This document shows, in pieces, positions 49,306 through 61,478 of a DNA stretch of 64,000 nt. Numbering within the stretch: the stretch's first letter is position 1; every line of letters begins with the position of its first letter. The notes beneath the pieces were generated by a model, which was given only the letters and a program-made list of their open reading frames with translations, did not search any database and was not told where the DNA came from. The stretch is from Inia geoffrensis (taxonomy: Eukaryota > Chordata > Mammalia > Artiodactyla > Iniidae): contig CM070903.1 of the NCBI GenBank assembly GCA_036417435.1, positions 59,372,001 through 59,436,000 on the forward strand, in the 5' to 3' direction. The translations under genes and the position numbers were made by a program.

Positions 49306-49340
49306 AGGGATTTATCTCTACCCTAAGGGATTTATCTCTA
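49306..49340. repeat. Short direct repeat AGGGATTTATCTCTA, two copies
   Basis: The same 15 bases occur at 49306-49320 and 49326-49340 with 5 bases between, so it is a 20-bp tandem duplication. Confidence 0.9.
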
Positions 49341-49344
49341 AAAA

Positions 49345-50173
49345 CAAATAGACCCACAGAAAGGACTTTTAGCCATTGCTTCTGTTTTTCCTCCTTATTG
49401 ACCTACCTAATTGAGACATCAGAGTTTGATCGTGGAATCCTAGAAATTCTGTTTACTTGCTGTCAGCTCCAGCTCTTCTCATTCTGCCATCCACTTTTAG
49501 ACCAAGGTCTCTGACTCTTGCTGGTATGCCCTATGAATTTATTCCCAAAGTTTATTTAGGGTATTGGGATCTAACAAGTCCTGATATAAAGAGGAAGAAA
49601 TTTGGCCCATTTCTTGTATGTACCTCATTCCTCTTCCTCCAAAGAACCCCATCTCTCTAGCCACATAGTAGTTGCTGATCTCTGAGCATACTATGAGAAT
49701 CCATGACTCTGTGCCTTTAATTATATGGTTCCTTTACAGAAATGCCCTGCCCACCTGTCCAACAGATCAGACTATTTATCCTTTAGGACTCAACTCACAT
49801 TTCTTTTTCTGTAATTTTTGTGCGTTGTTTTCCCATAAAAGAATCCATTGGTTTCGGTAAACCTCTGTTATCACTGTTCCTTTAATCGATTGACTATTTG
49901 TGCCTCTTGTTAAAGATTTGAGGGTAGAAATGCTGTCTTTTTTCCTTTGTATCCCCAGCACGTTACCGGGCAGAGTAACTTAATAGATTGTTATTGAACT
50001 GAAGATATGGAAACATTGAATCCCTAGAGTTAACAGAAGAGAGAGGTCTTTTTTATCAGTTATAACAGGTCTTCTTAACTAGAGAAAAATCTCCTTTCAA
50101 CTAAATTATTTCTAACCATTAAAGGTTAACCCTTTGTTTTATGTAGTAAATGACCTAATGTATATAATTATAG
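49345..50173. other. Intron 2, mostly unassigned
   Basis: A faint L2-like end is hinted at 49910-50005. No exon or RNA gene is recognised. Confidence 0.4.
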
Positions 50174-50185
50174 AAGAGGGATTTT

Positions 50186-50907
50186 CTTTTCTTTTTTCTT
50201 GAGTTTTTTTTTTTATTGAAGTATAGTTGATTTATAATGTCCTGTTAGTTTCAGATGTACCCAGTGATTCAGCTTTATATATATATAGTATGTAATATAT
50301 ATATCCTTTTTCAGATTCTTTTCCCCTATAGGTTATTACAAAATACTGAGTATAGTTCCCTGTGCTATACAGTAGGTCCTTGTTGGTTATCTATTTTATA
50401 CATAGTAGCATGTATATGTTAACCCCAAACTCCTAATTTATCCCTCTGCCCTCCTTTCCCCTTGGTAACCGTAAGCTTGTTTTCTATGTCTGTGGGTCTA
50501 TTTCTTTTTTGTAAATAAGTTCATTTGTACCTTTTTTTTTTAGAGTCCACATATAAGCAATATCATAAGATATTTGTCTTTGTCTGACTTACTTCACTTA
50601 ATATGATAATTCTAGGTCCATTCATTTTGCTGCAACATGAATTTCATTCTCTTTTATGGCTGAGTAATATTCCATTGTGTATATACACCACATCTTCTTT
50701 ATCCATTCACCTGTTGATGGACACTTACGTTGTTTCCATGTCTTGGTTATTGTAAACAGTGCTGCAATGAATATTGGAGTGCATCTTTCTTTCCAAATTA
50801 TAGTTTTCTCCAGATATATGCCCAGGAGTGGGTTTGCAGGATCATATGGTAACTCTATTTTTAGTTTTTTAAGGAATCTCCATACTTTTCTCCATAGTGG
50901 CTGTTAA
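50186..50907 (-). mobile_element. L1, 3' end only (about 0.7 kb)
   Basis: Antisense, truncated within the ORF2 C-terminal part (catactttwctccatagtggctg block near 50880). Target duplication AAGAGGGATTTT at 50174-50185 and 50908-50919 is perfect over 12 bp. T-rich tail at the left. Contains a small TA-rich expansion at 50277-50302. Confidence 0.94.
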
Positions 50908-50919
50908 AAGAGGGATTTT

Positions 50920-51204
50920 AACAAAGATTTCACCTGTGCTTAAGTATCAGCATTTGATTTTCTGCTTTATTTATTTCTTTATTATATTCACAGTCCTAGG
51001 GCCTAGACTGGCTGCTGTTGATTACGAGGGGACTGGATGGGTTCAGGAGATGGAAGAGTTTCCTGACCAAGGACTGTGAACTGAAGTGGGTCAGTGCCAG
51101 ACACATTCCTCTGAAAAAGAAAGAAAGCTCTGAGGTCAAAAGACATACACTCAGCCCACAACATTTATTTTAACCACTAAGGAAAAGAATTCTGCACCAT
51201 TTTC
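50920..51204. other. Intron 2 spacer between two L1 copies
   Basis: About 285 bp of sequence with no recognised feature. Confidence 0.4.
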
Positions 51205-51592
51205 TTCAGATATATATATATATTTTAACATCATTATTGGAGTATAATTGCTTTACAATGGTTAGTTTCTGCTTTATAACATAGTGAATCAGTTATACAT
51301 ATACATATGTTCCCATATCTCTTCCCTCTTGTGTCTCCCTCCCTCCCACTCTCCCTATCCCACCCTGAAAGGTGGCCACAAACCACTGAGTTGGTCTCCC
51401 TGTGCTATGTGGCTGCTTCCCACTAGCTATCTATTTTACGTTTCGTAGTGTGTATATGTCCATGCCACTCTCTCACTTTGTCCCAGCTTACCCTTCCCCC
51501 TCCCCATATCCTCAAGTCCCTTCTCTAGTAGGTCTGTGTCTTTACTCCCGTCTTACCCCAGGTTCTTCATGACCACTTTTTTTTTCTTTTTC

Positions 51593-54500
51593 TTAGATTC
51601 CATATATATGTGTTAGCATATGGTATTTGTTTTTCTCTTTCTGACTTACTTCACTCTGTATGACAGAATCTAGGTCCATCCACCTCACTACACATAACTC
51701 AATTTCATTTCTTTTTATGGCTGAGTAATATTCCATTGTATATATGTGCCACATCTTCTTTATCCATTCATCTGTTGATGGACACTTAGGTTGCTTCCAT
51801 GTCCTGGCCATTGTAAATAGAGCTGCAATGAACATTTTGGTACATGACTCCTTTTGAATTATGGTTTTCTCAGGGTATATGCCCAGTAGTGGGATTGCTG
51901 GGTCATATGGTAATTCTATTTTTAGTTTTTTAAGGAACCTCCATACTGTTCTCCATAGTGGCTGTATCAATTTGCATTCCAACCAACAGTGCAAGAGTGT
52001 TCCATTTTCTCCACACCCTCTCCAGCATTTATTGTTTCTAGATTTTTTGATAATGGCCATTCTGACTGGTGTGAGATGATATCACATTGTAGTTTTGATT
52101 TGCTTTTCTCTAATGATTAATGATGTTGAACATTCTTTCATGTGTTTGTTGGCAATCTGTATATCTTCTTTGGAGAAATGTCTGTTTAGGTCTTCTGCCC
52201 ATTTTTGGATTGGGTTGTTTGTTTTTTTGTTATTGAGCTGCATGAGCTGCTTGTAAATCTTGGAGATTAATCCTTTGTCAGTGGCTTCATTTGCAAATAT
52301 TTTCTCCCATTGTGAGGGTGGTCTTTTGGTCTTGTTTATGGTTTCCTTTGCTGTGCAAAAGCTTTTAAGTTTCATTAGGTCCCATTTGTTTATTTTTGTT
52401 TTTATTTCCATTTTTCTAGGAGGTGGGTCAAAAAGGATCTTGCTGTGATTTATGTCATAGAGTGTTCTGCCTATGTTTTCCTCTAAGAGTTTGATAGTTT
52501 CTGGCCTTACATTTTAGTCTTTAATCCATTTTGAGTTTATTTTTGTGTATGGTGTTAGGGGGTGTTCAAATTTCATACTTTTACATGTACCTGTCCAGTT
52601 TTCCCAGCACCACTTATTGAAGAGGCTGTCTTTTCTCCACTGTTGTATTCTTGCCTCCTTTATCAAAGATAAGGTGTCCATATGTGCGTGTGTTTATCTC
52701 TGGACTTTCTATCCTGTTCCATTGATCTATATTTCTGTTTTTGTGCCAGTACCATACTGTCTTGATTACTGTAGCTTTGTAGTATAGTCTGAAGTCAGGG
52801 AACCTGATTCCTCCAGCTCTGTTTTTCTTTCTCAAGATTGCTTTGGCTATTCAGGGTCTCTTGTGTTTCCACACAAATTGTGAAATTTTTTGTTTTAGTT
52901 CTGTGAAAAATGCTAGTGGTAGTTTGATAGGGATTGCATTGTAGGAATCTGTAGATTGCTTTGGGTAGTGTAGTCATTTTCACAATGTTGATACTTCCAA
53001 TCCAAGAACGTGGTATATCTCTCCGTCTATTTGTATCACCTTTAATTTCTTTCATCAGTGTCTTATAATTTTCTGCATACAGGTCTTTTGTCTCCTTAGG
53101 TAGGTTTATTCCTAGATATTTTATTCTTTTTGCTGCAATGGTAAATGGGAGTGATTTCTTAATTTCACTTTCAGATTTATGATTAGTGTATAGGAATGCC
53201 AGATATTTCTGTGCATTAATTTTGTATCCTGCTACTTTACCAAATACATTGATTAACTCTATTAGTTTTCTGGTAGCATCTTTAGGATTCTCTATGTATA
53301 GTATCAAGTCAACTGCAAACAGTGACAGCTTTACTACTTCTTTTGCGATTTGGATTCCTTTTGTTTCTTTTTTCTTCTCTGACTGCTGTGGCTAAAACTT
53401 CCAAAAGTATGTTGAATAAGAGTGGTGAGAGTGGCAACCTTGTCTTGTTCCTGATCTTAGTGGAAATGATTTCAGTTTTTCACCATTGAGGACGATGTTG
53501 GCTGTGGGTTTGTCATATATGGCCTTTATTATGTTGAGGAAAGTTCCCTCTATGCCTACTTTCTGCAGGGTTTTTATCATAAATGGGTGTTGAATTTTGT
53601 CGAAAGCTTTCTCTGCATCTATTGAGATGATCATATGGTTTTTATTGTTCATTTTGTTAATATGGTGTATCACATTGATTGATTTGCGTATATTGAAGAA
53701 TCCTTGCATTCCTGGAATAAACCCCACTTGATCATGGTGTATGATCCTTTTAGTGTGCTTTTGGATGCTGTTTGCTAGTATTTTGTTCAGTATTTTTGCA
53801 TCTATGTTCATCAGTGATATTGGCCTGGAGTTTTCTTTCTTTGTGACATCTTTGTCTGGTTTTGGTATCAGGGTGATGGTGGCCTCACAGAATGAGTTTG
53901 GGAGTGTTCCTCCCTCTGCTATATTTTGGAAGAGTTTGAGAAGGATAGGTGTTAGCTCTTCTCTAAAAGTTTGATAGAATTCACCTGTGAAGCCATCTGG
54001 TCCTGGGTTTTTGTTTGTTGGAAGATTTTTAATCACAGTTTCAATTTCAGTGCTTGTGATTGGTCTGTTCATATTTTCTATTTCTTCCTGGTTCAGTCTC
54101 AGCAGGTTGTGCATTTCTAAGAATTTGTCCATTTCTTCCAGGTTGTCCATTTTATTGGCATAGAGTTGCTTGTAGTAATCTCTCATGATTCTTTGTATTT
54201 CTGCAATGTCAATTGTTACTTCTCCTTTTTCATTTCTATTTGTATTGATTTGAGTCTTCTCCCTTTTTTTCTTGATGAGTCTGGCTAATGGTTTATCAAT
54301 TTTGTTTATCTTCTCAAAGAACCAGCTTTTAGTTTTATTGATCTTTGCTATCATCTCCTTCATTTCTTTTTCATTTATTTCTGCTCTGATCTTTATGATT
54401 TCTTTCCTTCTGCTAACTTTGGGGTTTTTTTTTCTTCTTTCTCTAGTTGCTTTAGGTGCAAGGTTAGGTTTGTTTGAGATGTTTCCTGTTTCTTAAGGTA

Positions 54501-55395
54501 GGATTGTATTGCTATAAACTTCCCTCTTAGAACTGCTTTTGCTGCATCCCATAGATTTTGGGTCATTGTGTTTTCATTGTCATTTGTTTCTAGGTATTTT
54601 TAGATTTCCTCTTTAATTTCTTCAGTGATCTCTTGGTTATTAAGTAGTGTATTGCTTAGCCTCCATGTGTTTGTACTTTTTAGAGCTCTTTACCTGTAAT
54701 TGATATCTAGTGTCATAGCATTGTGCTCGGAAAAGATACTTGATATGATTTCAATTTTCTTAAATTTCCCAAGGCTTGATTTGTGACTCAAGATATGATC
54801 TATCCTGGAGAATGTTCCATGAGCACTTGAGAAAAATGTGTATTCTGTTGTTTTTGGATGGAATGTCCAATAAATATCAAATAAGTCCGTCTTTTTTAAG
54901 GTATCATTTAAAGCTTGTGTTTCCTTATTTATTTTCATTTTGGATGATCTGTCCATTGGTGAAAGTGGGGTGTTTTAGCGTGTTACTGTCAATTTCCCCT
55001 TTTATGGCTGTTAGTATTTGCCTTATGTATTGAGGTGCTCCTATGTTGGGTGCATAAATATTTACAATTGTTATATCTTCTTCTTGGATTGATCCCTTGA
55101 TCATTATGTAGTGTCCTTCTTTGTCTCTTGCAATAGTCTTTACTTTAAAGTCTATTTTGCCTGATATTAGAATTGCTACTCCAGCTTTCTTTTGATTTCC
55201 ATTTGCATGGAATATCTTTTTCCATCCCCTCACTTTCCATCTGTAAGTGTTCCTAGGTTTGAAGTGGGTCTCTTGTAGACAGCATATATATAGGTCTTGT
55301 TTTTATATCCATTCAGCCAGTCTGCGTCTTTTGGTGGGAGCATTTAGTCCATTTACATTTAAGGTAATTATCGACATGTATGTACCTATTCCCAT
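51593..55395 (-). pseudogene. L1 ORF2, disrupted, FADD changed to FAVD
   Basis: Pieces in element order: endonuclease at 54925-55395, linker 54690-54956, RT at 53392-54363 ([14 protein letters not shown] and [14 protein letters not shown]), RT palm with FAVD and [15 protein letters not shown] at 52795-53319, then 52614-52835, 52082-52411 and 51593-52060 with the C-terminal cysteine-rich region. Frameshifts separate the pieces. Loss of the first catalytic Asp pair member would abolish reverse transcription even without the frameshifts. Confidence 0.9.
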
Positions 55396-55429
55396 TTTCT
55401 TAATTGTTTTGGGTTTGTTATTGTAGGTC

Positions 55430-56551
55430 TTTTCCTTCTCTTGTGTTTCTTGCCTAGAGAAGTTCCTTTAGCATTTGTTGTAAAGCTGGTTTGGTGGTGC
55501 TGAACTCTCTCAGCTTTTGCTTGTCTGTAAAGGTTTTAATTTCTCCATCAAATCTGAATGAGATCCTTGCTGGGTAGAGGAATCTTGGTTGTAAGTTTTT
55601 CTCCTTCATCACTTTAAATATGTCCTGCTACTCCCTTCTGGCTTGCAGAGTTTCTGCTGAAAGATCAGCTGTTAACCTTATGGTGATTCCCTTGTGTGTT
55701 ATTTGTTGTCTTTCCCTTGCTGCTTTTAATATGTTTTCTTTGTATTTAATTTTTGATAGTTTGATTATTATGTGTCTTGGAGTGTTTCTCCTTGGATTTA
55801 TCCTGTATGGACTCTCTGTCCTTCCTGGACTTGATTAACTATTTCCTTTCCCATATTAGGGAAGTTTTCAACTATAATCTCTTCAAATATTTTCTCAGTC
55901 CCTTTCTTTTTCTCTTCTTCTTCTATAATTCCAATGTTGGTGCATTTAATGTTGTCCTATAGGTCTCTGAGACTGTCCTCAGTTCTTTTCATTCTTTTTT
56001 CTTTATTCTGCTCTGCAGTAATTATTTCCACTCTTAACTTCTAGGTCACTTATCCATTCTTCTGCCTCAGTTATTCTGCTATTCATCCCTTCTAGAGTAT
56101 TTTTAATTTATTTATTGTGTTGTTCATCATTGCTTGTTTCCTCTTTAGTTCTTCTAGGTCCTTGTTAAATGCTCCTTGCATTTTTTCTACTCTATTTCCA
56201 AGATTTTGGATCATCTTTACTATCATTATTCTGAATTTTTTTTTTTTTTTTTTTTGCGGTACGCGGGCCTCTCACTCTTGTGGCCTCTCCCATTGCGGAG
56301 CACAGGCTCCAGACGTGCAGGCTCAGCGGCCATGGCTCACAGGCCCAGCTGCTCCGGGGCATGTGGGATCCTTCCAGACTGGGGCACGAACCCATGTCCC
56401 CTGCAGTGGCAGGCGGACTCTCAACCACTGCGCCACCAGGGAAGCCCCTGAATTCTTTGCCAGGTAGACTGCCTATTTCCTCTTCATTTGTTAGGTCTGG
56501 TGGGTTTTTACTTTGCTCCTTCATCTGCTGTGTGTTTTTCTGTCTTCTCAT
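55430..56551 (-). pseudogene. L1 ORF1, interrupted by a SINE
   Basis: The N-terminus MRRQKNTQQMKEQSKNPPD reads from 56551. The frame is cut at about 56448 by a CHR-2 SINE and resumes below 56236 in the coiled-coil part. The C-terminal RNA-binding part runs down to about 55450 with several stops. Confidence 0.85.
56238..56447 (-). mobile_element. CHR-2-type tRNA-derived SINE, inside L1 ORF1
   Basis: T run, then gcggtacgcgggcctctcac, head ending accagggaagccc. Short target duplication CTGAATT at 56231-56237 and 56448-56454, possibly longer but hidden by the T run. Same orientation as the host L1. Confidence 0.95.
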
Positions 56552-56559
56552 TTTGCTTA

Positions 56560-58500
56560 CTTACTGTGTTTGGGATCTCCTTTTTGCAGGCTGCAGGTTC
56601 GTAGTTCCTGTTGTTTTTGGTGTCTGTCCCTGGTGGCTAAGGTTGGTTCAGTGGGTTGTGTAGGCTTCCTGATGGAGAGGAGTAGTGCCTGTGTTCTGGT
56701 GGATGAGACTGGATCTTGCCTTTCTGGTGTGCAGGTCCACGTCTGGTGGTGTGTTTTGGGGTGTCTGTGGCCTTATTATGATTTTAGGCAGCCTCTCTGC
56801 TAATGGATGGGGGCTGTGTTCCTGTCTTGCTAGTTGTTTGGCATAGGGTGTCCAGCACTGTAGCTTGCTGGTCGTTGAGTGAAGCTGGGTCTTGGTGTTG
56901 AGATGGAGGTCTCTGGGAGATTTTCGCTGTTTGATATTACGTGGAGCTGGGAGGTGTCTTGTGGACCAGTGTCCTGAAGTTGGCTCTCCCACTTCAGAGG
57001 CACAGCACTGACTCCTGGCTGGAACACCAAGATCCTTTCATCCACACGGCTCAGAATAAAAGGGAGAAAAAATAGAAAGAATGAAAGAAAGAGGATAAAA
57101 TAAAATAAAGTAGGATAAAATAAAATACAGTTATTAAAAAAAAAGAAAAGAAAAGAAAAAAAAGAACGGAGGGACAGAATCCTAGGACAAATGGTGAAAG
57201 CAAAACTCTACAGACAAAATCTCACCCAGAAGCATACACATACACACTCACAAAAAGAAGAAAAGGGGAAAAAATAATATATCTTGCTCCCAAAGTCCAC
57301 CTCCTCAATTTGGGATGATTCTTTGTCTATTCAGGTATTCCACAGATGCAGGGTATATCAAGTTGATTGTGGAGCTTTAATCCGCTGCTCCTGAGGCTCC
57401 TGCGAGACGTTTCCCTTTCGCTTCTTTGTTCTCACAGCTCCCAGGGTTCAGCTTTGGTTTTGGCCCCACCTCTGCGTGTAGGTCACCTGAGGGTGTCTGT
57501 TCTTCGCTCAGACAGGATGGGGTTAAAGGAGCAGCTGATTCGGGGGCTCTGGCTCACTCAGGCCGGGGGTAGGGAGGGGCACGGAGTGCGGGGCGAGGCT
57601 GCAGCTGCAGAGGCCGGCGTGATGTTGCACCAGCCTGAGGCGTGCCATGCGTTCTCCTGGGGAAGTTGTCCATGCATCACGGGACCCTGGCAGTGGCGGG
57701 CTGCACAGGATCCCGGGAGGGGAGGTGGGGTTAGTGACCTGTTTTTGCTTACTGGCTTCTTGGTGGCAGCAGCAGCAGCCTTAGCGTCTGTGCCTGTCTC
57801 TGGGGTCCGTGCTGCTAGCCGCGGCTCGCGCCATCTCTGGAGCTCCTTTGAGCAGCGCTCCTAATCCCCTCTCCTCGCGCACCAGGAACAAAGAGGGAAG
57901 AAAAAGCCTTTTCTCTTTGGCATCTCCAGACTTTCCCGGACTCCCTCCCGGCTAGCTGTGGCGCACTAGCCCCCTTCAGGCTGTGCTCATGCCGCCAACC
58001 CCAGTCCTCTCCCTGCGCTCTGACCGAAGTCCGAGCGTCAGCTCCCAGCTCCCGCCCGCCCCGGCGGGTGAGCAGACAAGCTTCTCGGGCTGGTGAGTGC
58101 TGGTTGGCACTGATCCTCTGTGTGGGAATCTCTCCGCTTTGCCCTCCGCACCCCTGTTGCTGCACTCTTCTCCGTGGCTCTGAAACGTCCCCCCATGCCC
58201 ACCCCCGGTCTCTGCCAGCGAAGGGGCTTCCTAGTGTGTGGAAACCTTTCCTCCTTCACAGCTGCCTCCCACTGGTGTAGGACCCATCCCTATTCTTTTG
58301 CCTCTGTTTATTCTTTTTTCTTTTGCCCTACCCAGGTATGTGAGGAGTTTCTTGCCTTTTGGGAGGCCTGAGGTCTTCTGCCAGCGTTCAGTAGGTGTTC
58401 TATAGGAGCATTTCCACGTGTAGATCTATTTCTGATGTATCTGTGGGGAGGAAGGTGATCTCTGCGTCTTACTCTTCCACCATCTTCTCCTGGTCCCCCC
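56560..58500 (-). promoter_or_regulatory. L1 5' UTR (internal promoter), GC- and CpG-rich
   Basis: This explains the second CpG-dense block of the window (about 57380-58260). Known L1 5' UTRs carry an internal promoter starting at base 1 and a YY1 site near the start; CCATCTT at 58480-58486 fits. It points away from PHLDB2 coding exon 3. Whether it is active cannot be judged. Confidence 0.8.
57060..57170. repeat. A-rich low-complexity patch
   Basis: Runs of AAAATAAAATAAAG and GAAAAGAAAAGAAAA-type units inside the L1 5' UTR. Confidence 0.85.
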
Positions 58501-58514
58501 TTCACGTATATTTG

Positions 58515-60310
58515 TTAAGCTCTTTTGTCCCCTTCAAAGCTTTCTTTGATATATGGAGTTGCAGGAAAGGGAAAATGGAGAGAGAGAGAAAAAATTAAAA
58601 TGTATTTTAAATAATATAATTCAAAGGGACCTACATTCTAAACCCTTAACACCAATGTTTTGGGCCATTTAGATATTTGGGCTTTCTGCTGGTGCCTTTT
58701 TCATGAGAATGCTGTGTGGATTGCTGCTTTGGAAAGATGGGTAGGAATTGGAGATGTCAAAGAGGGTAGCCTCCTAATTCAGCAGGTTGTTAGGTGAAGC
58801 CTCAAAGAAAGTTGAATTTTAGGAAGAGAGCCACACATCTCAGGTTGCCAGTGCCAGTTTGCGCTTGCTGTCCCAGTGTAATTATTAATAGTGCCCTATT
58901 TGATTCTCAAAAGTGTCCTGTGTGGAATGGCTGCCCCCGTTTTAGGTCATGCAGAGTGGAGAATATTGGCGTGATGAATGGGAAAGATGAAGAGGGCTCA
59001 AGGGAGAGTTATGAGGGTAAATTCTGTTCAGGGTTTCCTTAAAAGGCTTCTCGTGCTTTCTGAAATGCCTTGCAGACTTTCTTCTGACGCACTTCTCATC
59101 ATCAGTTTATTTTTCTCTGATGCAGTTCTTATGGGGCCAGTGTGTCTCAGCATGGCCTGGATTTCTGTTAGACTCGTGGGCAGCAGTGCTGCATCCATGT
59201 GTGATTCAAACCTGAACAGATGGGCTGTGAATGGGGTGATAAGAATAGAGAGAAGCACATAGCAGTAGACCAAACTTCCTGTGTACCCGCCTTTACTTAC
59301 TGTTTCACTGTTTGAAATAGCATTCATCTTTTGGCTGGGATCATTTATTCCCTCTGGAATTAAGCAATGGCATTGGCAGCAAAAGAAACTATTTTGGGAA
59401 GGAGATGTGGGAGGAATTTTGCTATGTATGACAGGCTGGGCAGAAGTACCTTTCATGCTTTTGAGGACCACACTGTTCATTAGTGTCTGGTAAAGAGAAA
59501 CTGACAACTTTCCGATAATCCCAAATGTAATGAATGTTGAGGTGAATGCATACACACTGTCATCTATGAAGATTAGCAAAGACTGAGTTTAGATGCTTCA
59601 ACTTAATTCACCTACATGGCAGAAAGAGAACTTTTCTTTGGAGATTAGCCTCTAATGCAGATGCTTTTGAGAAGGGGTAAAATATAACATCATGTTCCTG
59701 TCCCCTTCCTCACATACGCCCTTGCAGTTGTCTTTGCATATTCACATGCAGACTTTTCTAGATTGTTGGAGTTTAAAATAAGGCAACGAATGCTGTGTGT
59801 CCCCCCCTCCTTCCCCACAAGGCTGATGTGGGTAGGGCTTGGCAGCTGGTAGCGGCTACAGAGATAAATAAGCATCAGGGCTCCTGGATGGACAGGGTGC
59901 AGAAGCGCCTGGGATGAGGTTGTACAGCAGAGTGCCTTCCGTGGGACGAGGCCATAAGGATGGAGCTGCAGCTGGAGTCCAGAAGTTCAGGCAGTGAAAG
60001 GGAGGTGGGGCTTATAAGAACCCATTTAATAGTCCTTTTGATCAAGCTGTTGCATTTTTGGGGTGGGGAGAGTACTTTAGAGGACAGATGAAAGTCATTT
60101 CATGCTATTTTGTCATTTAATGGATGTATTTAATGAAAACCAGGGAATTAATGTTAGTCTGTTCCTATTTGACTTTTCTATTTGATACTCTTCCGCTAAT
60201 AAAGAGAACTACCTTCAGAATTTTGCTTTTACCAATTTTCTGCAATTAGATATTAAAAACAGCAGCCCAGGGCTGCTTAACACTTTTCTATTTTGTTACT
60301 GATAACCAGT
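58515..60310. other. Intron 2, mostly unassigned
   Basis: No named repeat or RNA gene is recognised. A 183-codon open frame lies on the minus strand at 59028-59579; no family is recognised and no splice context is seen (see findings). Confidence 0.4.
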
Positions 60311-60327
60311 TTGGAAAATGTTTTTCT

Positions 60328-60467
60328 TTTCTTTTTTTTTTTTTTAATTAATTTTTATTGGAGTATAGTTGTGTTACAATGTTGTGTTAGTTTCTACTGC
60401 ACAACAAAATGAATCAGCCATATATATACATATATCCCCTCCCTTTTGGATTTCCTTCCTGTTTAGG
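60328..60467 (-). mobile_element. L1, 3' end only (about 140 bp)
   Basis: T-rich tail, then the L1 3' UTR wording tattggagtatagttgtgtt. Imperfect target duplication ttggaaaatgtttttct (60311-60327) against ttggaaaacatttttct (60468-60484), 15 of 17 identical. Confidence 0.88.
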
Positions 60468-60489
60468 TTGGAAAACATTTTTCTATGGA

Positions 60490-61147
60490 AGGCCTTTGAA
60501 TTCTCTTTTCAATGTGGTAGATATAATAACCAAAGATGATTTTTGCTCTTTTATTATTTTTTTTCACTTTGGCAGTTGGGCTAATGTGAAAGGTGAAGAT
60601 GTGGAGATTCCCCACTCCAAAGAGTGCTGCCTAGGTTTATTATAAGCATTTTGTAAACTATATCCCCTTGTTCACGAAGGTATAGTAAGTTTACTTAAAG
60701 TCAAAAATCATAAATACCTACGTGTTTTACATGGGGAGCTTGGTGAAGTGTCAGTTAGTGGTACCATTATAGACATCAATGGCCTTATATTAATTTTTTT
60801 TAGACAAATAAGCTATCATTTTATTTTCCAGCTAAATGATTCAAAGATTGAATGATCTCAGAATTTGAAATATGTTGCTCTCTTTCTATCTGGCCGTGAC
60901 GTTGAATGTTCTTCATCTTCTTGTGACATTCTCTTTTTTAAAAGATCATTTCAATTTTTCATTTGAGAAATTGGTGGGAAAGACCTTTATATGGTGACAA
61001 GACATAAAAAAGAGTTTAAAAAAATCTGAAGCATTTCAAGAAAAAAATTGAAGACCTAGTTATTATGCCTTTCAAATTAAGCCTTTTCTAAAGTAGCATT
61101 TTCCTTTTGTGTGTCTAAACAGTAGAATGACATTTCTATAAGGAAGT
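60490..61147. other. Intron 2, no recognised feature
   Basis: No named repeat, exon or RNA gene is recognised. Confidence 0.4.
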
Positions 61148-61162
61148 TAGAGAATTAATTTT

Positions 61163-61463
61163 TTTAAAATAGTCTTTTTAAAAAATTTATTTATTTTAGG
61201 CTGTGTTGGGCCTTCGTTGCTGCATGCAGGCGTTTTCTCTGGTTGCGGTGAGCGGGGGCTACTCTTCGTTCATTGTGGAGCACGGGCTCTAGGCGCATGG
61301 GCTTCAGTAGTTGTGGCTCGCGGGCTCCAAAGCGCAGGCTCATTAGTGTGGCGCACTGGCTTAGTTGCTCTGTGGCATGTGGGATCTTCCCGGACCAGGG
61401 CTCGAACCCATGTCCCCTGCATTGGCAGGTGGATTCTTAACCACTACGCCACCAGGGAAGCCC
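61163..61463 (-). mobile_element. CHR-1-type tRNA-derived SINE
   Basis: Antisense copy with T/A tail at left, ttaggctgtgttgggccttcg body, head ending accactacgccaccaggga. Target duplication TAGAGAATTAATTTT at 61148-61162 and 61464-61478, perfect over 15 bp. It lies about 430 bp upstream of PHLDB2 coding exon 3's acceptor. Confidence 0.95.
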
Positions 61464-61478
61464 TAGAGAATTAATTTT

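Larger units (their letters stand above)
51216..58500 (-). mobile_element. L1 with complete 5' UTR, about 7.3 kb, with a nested SINE
   Basis: Antisense to PHLDB2. Begins at 58500 with the usual L1 start (ccaggagaagatggtggaag on the minus strand) including a YY1-type CCATCTT at 58480-58486. The GC-rich 5' UTR runs to about 56555, with an A-rich patch at 57060-57170. ORF1 starts at 56551 (MRRQKNTQQMKEQ) and is split by a CHR-2 SINE. ORF2 starts near 55395 and ends near 51593, broken by several frameshifts and stops; RT motif FAVD at 53308-53319. The 3' UTR ends in a TA-rich tail. A possible imperfect target duplication is ttcagatatat near 51205 against ttcacgtatat at 58501. Confidence 0.94.

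Noticed and set aside
57380..58260. Second CpG-island promoter in intron 2
   Set aside because: The block is part of an L1 5' UTR with a clear element start at 58500; treated as L1 regulatory sequence instead.
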